DNA from: Mesotaenium endlicherianum | Taxonomy: Eukaryota; Streptophyta; Zygnematophyceae; Zygnematales; Mesotaeniaceae | NCBI GenBank assembly: GCA_009602735.1 | Contig: WELA01007952.1 | Coordinates: forward strand, 707,850 to 741,619 | DNA: 33,770 nt | Reading direction: 5' to 3' | Part shown: positions 12,401 to 18,600 of the stretch, in pieces | Layout: each line of letters begins with the position of its first letter | Position numbering within the stretch: position 1 is the stretch's first letter | Notes under the pieces: model-generated | What the model saw: only the letters and a program-made list of their open reading frames with translations | What the model was told of the DNA's origin: nothing | Databases searched by the model: none | Made by a program: the position numbers and the translations under genes

Positions 12401-12959
12401 CCAACGCGGCTTACTTCGTGGGCTGCCACCTGTCGTGCCTACAGGACCACCATTACCTGGATGATAACCTACCCCAGGCATGCCCTTCCCCCTTCTGCCT
12501 GCAGCCCGCTTGTTGCCAGCCGTCATTCCCTGGGGCCTGTACTTCTTTTCTGCTCCTGTGCTGTTGGTGGCGGCCCGTCACCTGCAGGGCGTGTGCGTGT
12601 GCTCGTTGGAAGTGCCAATGCCTTGGAGGTTTACGCCTGCAAGGTGCACGCGTGTGTGTCTTTCCAGGGTGCTTCTTGCTTGCAGGACCCGTGCGTTTGA
12701 CTATGCGTGCTTGTTCAAGGCGCCTATATATTTGTCTCGCCAGGATAGGCCAGGCTCTCGTATGGAATGTTTTGGGGAGGGTCGCGCATGGCCTTTTTGA
12801 ATAAGCCTGGAATGGGGAGGAGGTTTGGGTGGGGGGGTTTTGCAGGTGACTGCGTCGTTGGTTAAGATGTGCGCTTCGTCGCCAAGTGCCCTCGTGAGGG
12901 CCAAAGCGACGGCTTCTCTGACTCTTATCCTACCTGTCATAGACTTGCACGACCTGTAG
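205..12959 (+). CDS. SGR6/MROH1-like HEAT-repeat protein, 3' part of the gene (18 exons)
   Basis: Exons: 205-390, 1382-1528, 2310-2443, 2834-2906, 3477-3623, 4654-4847, 5240-5380, 6004-6064, 6650-6748, 7244-7344, 7640-7739, 8115-8231, 9277-9351, 10096-10314, 11062-11228, 12034-12127, 12370-12477, 12846-12959. All phases agree and total 2,277 nt (758 residues plus TAG). The product is a chain of amphipathic HEAT-like helices. The last third carries the recognisable signatures: CVRCVDDPAPGVRR then GLAQ-IP, a module containing ERVRAAAFATLGAL, IHAFLPRLVLHLLEESPGVR, and a C-terminal AFESPWPEVQANAAYF then VRAKATASL. This order matches maestro heat-like repeat family member 1 and its plant form SGR6 (SHOOT GRAVITROPISM 6), recalled as about 1,700 residues. 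In Arabidopsis SGR6 is reported at the vacuolar membrane and needed for shoot gravitropism; a role here is inference. The start and N-terminal half lie before base 1. Family assignment is confident; some early exon edges are less sure. Confidence 0.85.
473..500 (+). repeat. CCCCAG hexamer tandem repeat
   Basis: About five head-to-tail CCCCAG units in the first visible intron of the SGR6/MROH1-like gene. Confidence 0.85.
760..880 (+). repeat. Compound microsatellite (GT)n(GA)n(GGGA)n
   Basis: A broken GT tract is followed by a pure TG run, a pure GA run and GGGA units, all in the intron between exons 1 and 2. The open frames over this stretch are repeat artefacts. Confidence 0.95.
1080..1125 (+). 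repeat. CA/CG-type microsatellite
   Basis: An imperfect CACG/CA tract in the same intron as the GT/GA block. On the other strand it is the same GT-type repeat in inverted orientation. Confidence 0.85.
1382..1528 (+). CDS. SGR6/MROH1-like, exon 2
   Basis: Acceptor TGCTTCAG, donor GAG|GTCAGC, phase 0 at both ends, 49 residues. An acidic and Gly-rich stretch (EEERPEVIMEREG) leads into a helix, VRHLAAFKSIVSCVCVFL. The acceptor is preceded by a clear pyrimidine-rich run. Confidence 0.65.
2310..2443 (+). CDS. SGR6/MROH1-like, exon 3
   Basis: Acceptor GGTGGCAG, donor CGG|GTGCGT. The exon enters in phase 0 and leaves two bases over. It reads LVDYMKSARVGLCDA, an Ala-rich helix with AAMAELITRRGRELA, then ADVPG, where the Gly codon is completed by the next exon. 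Confidence 0.65.
2834..2906 (+). CDS. SGR6/MROH1-like, exon 4
   Basis: Acceptor GCGCGCAG, donor ATG|GTAAGA, one of the few donors here close to the usual consensus. The first base completes the split Gly codon of exon 3; then comes VMTTLLSSATWTTSVLC and RRDVLAM, a HEAT-like helix pair. The exon ends in phase 0. Confidence 0.65.
3315..3380 (+). repeat. (GA)n microsatellite
   Basis: A nearly pure GA run upstream of exon 5, within about 100 bases of its acceptor. Confidence 0.95.
3477..3623 (+). CDS. SGR6/MROH1-like, exon 5
   Basis: Acceptor CTGCCAG, donor CAG|GTACCC, phase 0 at both ends, 49 residues. It begins VSLLGQHGDAGAVFDQLLLS and ends KWPIQEALQ. The assembly gap at 3693-3744 lies in the following intron and does not touch coding sequence. 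Confidence 0.7.
3693..3744. other. Assembly gap (52 N)
   Basis: A run of 52 unknown bases inside the intron after exon 5. Both flanks are very C-rich, which would explain a sequencing or assembly break. No coding sequence is interrupted by the gene model. Confidence 0.99.
4654..4847 (+). CDS. SGR6/MROH1-like, exon 6
   Basis: Acceptor GGTCTCCAG, donor CTCAG|GTGTGC; enters in phase 0 and leaves two bases over. It encodes AVASTPQLGGALLDHLISIL, a less ordered linker, then AATVALLPVL. A strong acceptor-like run (CCCTTCCTCCCACAG) ends at 4815 inside it, so a small intron could be removed here. Only the unsplit reading keeps phase with exon 7 as I drew it. Confidence 0.65.
5240..5380 (+). CDS. SGR6/MROH1-like, exon 7
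   Basis: The first base completes a Ser codon after the CTGAAG acceptor; the donor is CTCAG|GTTCCC with two bases left over. The peptide includes SDGRMVADRARGVQVEAHF and AALACALLLRMAATQ, a charged turn followed by a hydrophobic helix. An in-frame stop just upstream limits the 5' extension. The acceptor has a poor pyrimidine tract. Confidence 0.65.
6004..6064 (+). CDS. SGR6/MROH1-like, exon 8
   Basis: A short exon of 61 nt. Its first base completes Arg from exon 7, followed by DAVDAFQLFCSCSS and AFHMRQ; it ends CAG|GTGTGC in phase 0. Short length lowers certainty, but it restores exactly the phase needed between exons 7 and 9. Confidence 0.6.
6341..6412 (+). repeat. Compound (GT)n(GA)n microsatellite
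   Basis: CG-rich start, a long pure GT run, then GA units, in the intron between exons 8 and 9. It has the same GT-then-GA order as the block at 760-880. Confidence 0.95.
6650..6748 (+). CDS. SGR6/MROH1-like, exon 9
   Basis: Acceptor GGGAGACAG, donor CTG|GTCAGT, phase 0 at both ends, 33 residues: VLSKDGEQRLQGDMWLDVIG then ELAGCAARARGHL. It has no upstream in-frame ATG, so a simple ORF scan misses it. Helical pattern and phase place it in the HEAT chain. Confidence 0.7.
6927..6972 (+). repeat. Telomere-like interstitial repeat
   Basis: Contains GGGTTTAGGG followed by four GGGCTA units, a degenerate plant-type TTTAGGG array. It lies in the intron between exons 9 and 10. Confidence 0.6.
7244..7344 (+). 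CDS. SGR6/MROH1-like, exon 10
   Basis: Acceptor GGGCGACAG, donor CAGAG|GTGGGT, two bases left over. It reads VEEMCGRLWPALASEAEHKR then AAAASALSQLILQ, a regular HEAT helix pair. The split Arg codon is completed by the first base of exon 11. Confidence 0.75.
7425..7510 (+). repeat. GTAT/GT/GGGT microsatellite
   Basis: GT-rich tract grading into GGGT units in the intron between exons 10 and 11, starting some 80 bases after the donor. Confidence 0.9.
7640..7739 (+). CDS. SGR6/MROH1-like, exon 11, diagnostic HEAT repeat
   Basis: Acceptor GCGGCAG, donor CAA|GTATGT, ending in phase 0. After the base completing Arg it reads EELMQSMMDAFCVRCVDD, PAPGVRRTCITGLAQ. The D-x-x-x-x-VRR-x-C-x-x-GL-x-Q pattern is one I associate with the MROH1/SGR6 family. 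Confidence 0.85.
8115..8231 (+). CDS. SGR6/MROH1-like, exon 12
   Basis: Acceptor GAGGACAG, donor AAG|GTGGTG, phase 0 at both ends, 39 residues: IPGGALAAHGGTKVLQVALG, LLQDEHPAVALAALNGVPK. Starting at 8115 joins GLAQ of exon 11 to IP, as expected for the family. The alternative AG at 8135-8136 breaks the phase. Confidence 0.85.
8392..8411 (+). repeat. Telomere-like interstitial repeat
   Basis: TTTAGGG, TTAGGG and TTTGGG units in tandem, inside the intron between exons 12 and 13. Confidence 0.65.
9277..9351 (+). CDS. SGR6/MROH1-like, exon 13
   Basis: Acceptor GTGGCAG, donor CAG|GTGCGA, phase 0 at both ends, 25 residues: LLELVPEEAARSNVPTLCAS then LRSLQ. It continues the helix of exon 12 without a gap, so the 1,045-base stretch between them is best read as one intron. 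Confidence 0.8.
10096..10314 (+). CDS. SGR6/MROH1-like, exon 14, with a Ser/Pro-rich insert
   Basis: Acceptor AATGTGCAG, donor GAG|GTGCCC, phase 0 at both ends, 73 residues. SAKSERVRAAAFATLGALAR corresponds to the conserved K-x-R-x-x-A-F-x-x-x-G-x-L helix of the family. A Ser/Thr/Pro/Ala-rich insert of about 40 residues follows before HDTLLEE, where relatives as I recall them have a short loop. Confidence 0.85.
11062..11228 (+). CDS. SGR6/MROH1-like, exon 15
   Basis: Acceptor CACCTGGCAG, donor TCCAG|GTGTGG, two bases left over. It reads IHAFLPRLVLHLLEESPGVR, SACRHSLRAVGELLPPRQLA, then a Ser-rich end. IHAFLPRLVLHL joined to LLEE of exon 14 is a strong family match. Confidence 0.9.
12034..12127 (+). 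CDS. SGR6/MROH1-like, exon 16
   Basis: Acceptor CGCACAG, donor CAG|GTGTGT. The first base completes Arg, then VMYEKFVRDIARQLAEEHED, RTQTYIGEGLQ. This is the conserved penultimate HEAT repeat of MROH1-type proteins; it ends in phase 0. Confidence 0.9.
12370..12477 (+). CDS. SGR6/MROH1-like, exon 17, followed by a GC donor
   Basis: Acceptor CCACCTGCAG, 36 residues, phase 0 at both ends. It reads AFESPWPEVQANAAYFVGCH then LSCLQDHHYLDDNLPQ, the most conserved part of the C-terminus in this family. The exon ends CCCCAG|GCATGC. No GT follows until well past the point where homology ends, so a GC-AG intron is the simplest reading. Confidence 0.9.
12478..12845 (+). other. GC-AG intron of the SGR6/MROH1-like gene
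   Basis: A 368-base interval between two well-conserved exons. It begins GCATGC after CCCCAG and ends GGTTTTGCAG. Joining exons 17 and 18 here keeps the frame and the expected family sequence. GC-AG introns are a known minor class handled by the major spliceosome. Confidence 0.7.
12846..12959 (+). CDS. SGR6/MROH1-like, terminal exon
   Basis: Acceptor GGTTTTGCAG in phase 0, 37 residues and a TAG stop: VTASLVKMCASSPSALVRAK, ATASLTLILPVIDLHDL. VRAKATASL corresponds to the final conserved helix of the family. The stop comes about where the family ends. Confidence 0.9.
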   Translation: MTASLVKMCASSPSALVRAKATASLTLILPVIDLHDL

Positions 12960-13088
12960 GAGCATGATGCCTGATAGCGACATGTGGCGAGACGCTGTGT
13001 GCGATGAAACATCACTGGATTTGGAGTGATAGTAAGTGTATGTACATAGAAGGGGGAGAGGAGGTATTGGTTTCTGAAAATGGCAATC

Positions 13089-13094
13089 ATTAAA
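13089..13094 (+). promoter_or_regulatory. Possible polyadenylation signal (ATTAAA) of the SGR6/MROH1-like gene
   Basis: An ATTAAA hexamer lies about 130 bases after the stop codon, a plausible distance for a 3' UTR. Plant and algal poly(A) signals are degenerate, so this is only a candidate. Confidence 0.25.
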
Positions 13095-14089
13095 AGCAGT
13101 GCTCATATACACAACATATCGAACAACAAGTGACGTGCATAAAGAACTCGATGATCTCGTGAAAAAGGTTACTTGTAGGAAGTGCTCAATTGTTACGATT
13201 TAAGGAGAAATACATAGATGTGAAGAGTTCGATCGTGCTTCAATTGATGGGTGCCCTGGCTTTGTTCTCAGAGCAAGCTCCGGCCCAGTTGGGGGAAGTG
13301 TTTCTTGGAGGGTGCAAGTTGAGTGTGTGAGCATTTCGTCTTCTTTTCCCTTTCCTTGTGAAGTTTGCAGATGTCCAAAGGGAAGATTACTTTGATACAT
13401 AAAGACGACATGACAAAACATTGAGTTGATTATTGGGAATCTTCCACGGGGGAGTCGGAGGTGGACATTACATTAAAATTTGGAGCTTATAGCAGTGGGC
13501 ATGCATGTGAAGGCGTGCCACCTCTTCTTTTGTATGGATCACAGCAATCCTCACCATACATTGTTTTATTGTGACTCTAGCTGTGCACATTAGTTCTTAC
13601 GCTCGATACTTTTTTTGGTGGAAGTAACGGTGATGTCAATTAAGTTGCAGACAGAGCTATCAAATGTATACTCACGGGTATGCAAGGATCAGTCATCCAC
13701 TGACAAATACGTTGAGCTTGCTACACGTTGATTCGTACATGCACAGTGCTGGCCTTCGGTTGTTCTTAATGTTTCAAATAATAGATGTTATGCTGTGCAC
13801 ACAAAAGTGTCGTGTAAGAGAGCCAATCCTCTGGAGCACAATCTTACACTAGATACAGCCGGCTACCGGAACAGGTATGGATCCTGTGATGGAGTGGGCT
13901 TGGACCAGTTTCCATAACTAACTTCCGCAGTCCATATTGTCTTCTTGGCTGAACCAAATTATGTGCATACGCGCGTCAAATCCAGTTGCACGCGCCCTGC
14001 CTACCGACCATTGAATAGTCAATTTTGCACTTTGACCTTCACACGTAAGTTTCTTACCGCCCAATCCCACCAAATAGCAACTTATTACC

Positions 14090-14551
14090 ATGCGCCAAGG
14101 AGGCCATGGCTATAATTGCATAATAGAGCGATGCATGTCACACGATGATGCTATTTTCAACACTCGAGCACTGATCCTGAGCAACGTGAGCAAAAGATTC
14201 AAGAAGTTGTTTACCGTGGTTATTGATCGTTTCTTCACTCTATCGTGTCGGAGTCATTTTATGATTAAAAAGATGAATGAATTTCGGCATTACAACAAAA
14301 CAATCTTACTTGACCTCTTGAAGTCAACTCATTCATTTTTGGATCAATTTCCACTTCTAACAACTTGCGGTGAGGTGAAAGTTACCGATGTCAATGGAAT
14401 TGCTAAGTTGTGGGGTCATTGTAAACCAAACACGTCATATCAGACATTGTCTTTTGCGATACCAATGTTCACCACTGAATACCAGAAAAAGCAATTGCGT
14501 AAACGGCAGGAATGCAACGTTACCAATTTGGCATTGTTAACTGGTCCTTAG
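14090..14551 (+). CDS. Unrecognised 153-codon open frame
   Basis: An ATG-to-stop frame in AT-rich sequence, so its length is less expected than that of frames in the GC-rich genes. The product is basic and rich in Phe, Lys and Thr, with pieces such as VSKRFKKLFTVVIDRFF and KKQLRKRQECNV. There is no signal peptide or repeat. I recognise no family. It may be a decayed transposon fragment, a small lineage-specific gene or chance. Confidence 0.25.
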   Translation: MRQGGHGYNCIIERCMSHDDAIFNTRALILSNVSKRFKKLFTVVIDRFFTLSCRSHFMIKKMNEFRHYNKTILLDLLKSTHSFLDQFPLLTTCGEVKVTDVNGIAKLWGHCKPNTSYQTLSFAIPMFTTEYQKKQLRKRQECNVTNLALLTGP

Positions 14552-15144
14552 CAAGCCAGGGTGCCCCTGCAAGCACCTCATCAGATACATGCCGGCCTAG
14601 ATTCATTCTTGAAGTGTAAGCTAGCCGGATTCCAAAAACTCGCATGAGAAAATTTGATGTTTGTCAAAACCTGTTGTTATGATAAGTTAAACAGCCTTGT
14701 ACGTTTACTGCTTGTAAGAGGAGAAAACATCTAGCTTGCTAACTCCTTGGAGTGCAACACAATGTGTAAGGGCAGGGGAGGCAGAAACTGGCGCATTTAG
14801 GTGGCAACAAGGTGTGATCTTACAACAGAACACATTGAGAAGCTCGAGATTTATAACACAACATAGCCTGGCATGCACACATGCGCGAGAGTGACAGTTA
14901 GAATTGTAGAGACATTGCATGAGGCGAAAAAGACGACGTGGAGCGCCGTGTTGCTTATATGTCGGCAAAGTAAAGTACAACACGAGGATCCGGGTGAACT
15001 CAGAGCTATCAAGCTCCTGAGATGGTGGTGTTGAATGGCAGGGTTAACTCTACATACAGGAATGCTACTTATTTTACAGTATACAAGGAGAACCGTAGAG
15101 AGAGAGGAGGGAGAGAGGGAGAGAGAGAAGGGACGCATCGCATC

Positions 15145-15653
15145 TCAGCGCCAGTTGAGGTGCGGCTGCTGCGACTGCAGCTTCAGGCCCCCGGCGCCCG
15201 CATAAGGGTCCATCCCCCCCCCGGCCTCCTCCTCCTGCCTCGTGGTGGAGGCCATGGCCATCCGCTGATAGTTCCTCATCTGCTCCATCCACCAGGCCGG
15301 GCCCCCCGCCCCCCCTGCGGACCCGCCGGCCAGCGCGCCCATCTGCATGGCCTTGGCATATGCCAGCACGTCGCCCTGCTGCTGCTGCTGCTGCGACGCG
15401 CCCCCCCCTAGGCCTGCTCCTCCCAGCTCCAGGTGGCCCTTGAGCGCCTGCAGGGCCCGCTGCTCGTCGGCCATCATGTGCCGCTCCTGCTGGGCCTGGG
15501 CCTGGGCCTGAGCGAGCGCGTGCATGTAGTCGGGCCCCGCGTTGAGGTCCAGCTGCGGCCGCACGCCTGCGCCCACGTCCAGCCTCATTGGCGCGCCGCC
15601 GCCGTTTCCCCGCAGCAGGACTCCATTTGGCAGGCTGTGGTTGCCGCCGCCAC

Positions 15654-15684
<31 letters not shown>

Positions 15685-18600
15685 ACTGGCGATGGCCATG
15701 ATGGCCGCCAGATTGGGCTGCACCCCGTTCAAGCTCCGCAGCCCTGCCGCAAGCGCCGCAGGGCTGCCGCCTGGGCCTGCCGGGCCCGCCGAGCTCGCCC
15801 CCGAGCTCATGTGGAAGGGGAGACGCGCGTCCAGGCTAGGGGGGAGGCCGCCCGGGCCGCCGCCACCTGGCGGCCCGAGAGGCCCGGCCGATGCGCCGTG
15901 CCCGCTGTTGATGTTGCTGCCGCCGAACGGCGCATGCAGCAGCTGGCCCGTCATCAGGGAGGCGGGCTGCATCTCATTGGACGCCTGCAGGGCGCTGTGC
16001 GTGTGCAAGTGGGGGTGTGCGTACTGGTGCTGGTTGGAGGGCAGGGGGCCGCTAGAGAAGGAAGCAGGCGCACCCGCAAGGCCTCCTCCCGCGGCTAAAG
16101 CATTGGCAAAGTAGGCGGCCGCCGATGACTGGGGAAGCCCGCTTGCAGAGCCCGGGGGTGGGGCCGATGACGACGCCAGCAGCCCGAGATTGGCGGGCAA
16201 ATTGCCGGCAGCAGAGAAGCCTAGGGGGAAGTGAGTGTACCCGCCCCCCGAGGAAAAAGAGGCGGCGGGATCGCCGTTATGATGCTGAGCGTTATTGTTG
16301 CTACTGTTATTGAGGGCCTGTGTGCCCGGCCCTCTGCCACCCCCCCCGTTGGCAAACCCGCCACTACCGGCTGCGGGGCCGGGAGCAGCAGTAGGGAAGA
16401 GGAAGGGCAGGTTTGCGTTTCCGGCGGCGCCGCCCGACATGCCGGCGCCGCCATTGGCTCCCCCGCCCCCCACGTTCCCCATATGCATCTGCCCATGGTG
16501 CTGCTGGTGCTGCTGCTGGTGGTGGTGCGCCGCCTGAGCCTGTGCATGTGCCTGCGCCTGCGCCTGTACCTGATGGGCCAGGCTGGCAGCTGCCACCCGG
16601 TACAGGTCAGCGTTGGCAAGACGTGCCCCTCCCTGGTGGGGCATGCCGCCGCCGCTGCCGCCTGCTGCATGCGCGGCAGCGCTGGCAAAGTACTGGGAAG
16701 CCGCCGCCGCCGCAGCCAGGGCCGCCGCCGACTGAGCGCCCCCCCCCTCGCCGGCGCTGGCATACGAGGGGATGCTGCCGCTCACTTTCTCGCCAAATGG
16801 CGGCCTGCTGTGGGTCCCGCTGCCGGAGTTGCCGCCATACGGAGCTGCGTCCGCAGAGGAGACTGTTGCGGTGGACAGCCAGATGGGCAGAGACGCTTTG
16901 CCCCCCTCAGCACCAGCAACCCCTCCCCCTGAGGGCTCGCCTGCGTGCCACGCGTGTGCGCCCATCCCCTGCCCGGCCCCAACCCGCCACTGCTCGTGGG
17001 GACCCCGGAACCGGCCGCTGCCGCCCGGCCCCAGCGCTTTCGCCTGGGCGGCGGCGGAGGAGGACGCGCTCGCCAGCGCGGCAAGTGAGTGCGCAAAGTC
17101 TTCCCTCCCCTCGGCCCCGTGGGGGTGCGCCATGCGGCCTCCTGGCGGCGGCGGCAGCGGCGGCTCCTCCTCCGCAGCCCCTCCCTGCCCCGCCCCCCCG
17201 TCGTCCGCTCCCGAGGGGCCGTCGTTGAGGTCAAAGTCGCGCATCACCTTGCGAGCGCCGCCCGCCTGTCCCCCCCCCATGCGCGCACTCGCGGCGTCCG
17301 CCTGGTGCTGCTGCTGCTGCTGCTGCTGGTGAAAAGTGATCTCAGCCGCTCCACCCAGCTGCGCCGGCAGCCTGCCCCGCGCGGCGCCCGCGTGGGCTTG
17401 GCCGCCGTACGCCGCCGCCGCCGCTGCTGCCGCAAGTTCCTCGGCATCTGGGCGGTGGCCGTCGGCCCGGTTCAAATCCCACCCCAGCCGGTCAGCCCTC
17501 TGCCCCTCGCCCGACAGCAGCAGGCCATTGTGCACGTGGAAGCCAGCGTAGTGCTGCTGCTGCTGCTGATGCGCGCCCGGGGGAGCCCAGCCCCCCGCCA
17601 AGGAGGAGGCGGCGGCAGCAGCCCCCGCTCCGTCGTCTGCCCCATCTTCGTCGGCAATGTTGAGGTCTATGTCGAGCGGAGCACGGGGGGTGCGCTTATC
17701 GGCAGACGACGCGTGGGCTGCCCCCCCGGGCAGGAGGTACGCAGGGACTCCCTCGAGCTTCACCTGCTGCTGCTGTTGCTGCTGCTGCTGCTTGAAAGCA
17801 TTCCTTAAGCCTATGCTCCCGTCCTCGCTCTTAACTTTCTGCGAGAGGTGACTCCAGGTGGCACCTGCACCGCTGGCGTCCTCCTCAGCCGCCACCTGTT
17901 CCTCCTGGGGTATGCCCATGTTGAGGTCGAACCCGGGCGCGGCCTGCTGCTGCTGCTGGTGCTGCTGATTCGCGCCCGCACCCCCCTTGCCGCCCTTCCT
18001 CTTGTTGGGCGCTACCGTGCCTCCCCCCGCCGCCAACGCCGCAGCCGCCGCTTTGCGCTTCCGCGCCTGGGCGGCAGCGGCGGCCTTGCTCTTCTGCTGC
18101 TTCTCGGTGGAGAAGGCGTCAGCCGGCACATCCAGCGCCCTCCCGCCACCGTTCTCCCCCGCCACTCCCAGCCCCGCAGCGGCAGCGGCAGCGGCTTGCT
18201 TTGCAGCTGCGGCCGCTCCCCGCGGCTTTCTGGAGCCTTTCCCAGTGGCCGCCTTCCCTGCCGCCGCCGCCGCTGCTGCCCCCAGACCCTCCTGCCGCTG
18301 CCCACCTGCCGGCGCCCCCTGCTCGGGATCTGCTTTGGGCAGGGGCGTGCCCGTGTGGCGCGCGGGAAAGCCCTCCGCAGAGCAGGCGGGGCCAGCGGGG
18401 CCGAAGTCCGCCAAAAACGATGGCTGCCTGACACCCGCAGCCCCTGCCTCACGCGAGCCAGCAGCAGCAGCAGCCGCAGCAGCGGACTGAGGCAGGCTGG
18501 CGCCGCCATTGGCGTCGGCATCGGCGTGGGAGTTGGGGGTGCCTGCACCGGTTGGGCCCACGCCGGCCGCAGCAGCGGCGGCGGTGGCCGCGGCAGCAGC

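Larger units (their letters stand above)
12960..15144. other. Intergenic spacer between convergent genes
   Basis: This 2.2 kb stretch separates the stop of the SGR6/MROH1-like gene from the stop of the SUO-like gene. It is clearly AT-richer than either gene. Presumed 3' UTRs lie at both ends; a GA-rich run at 15098-15131 sits just beyond the SUO-like stop. The only notable open frame is at 14090-14551. Confidence 0.7.
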
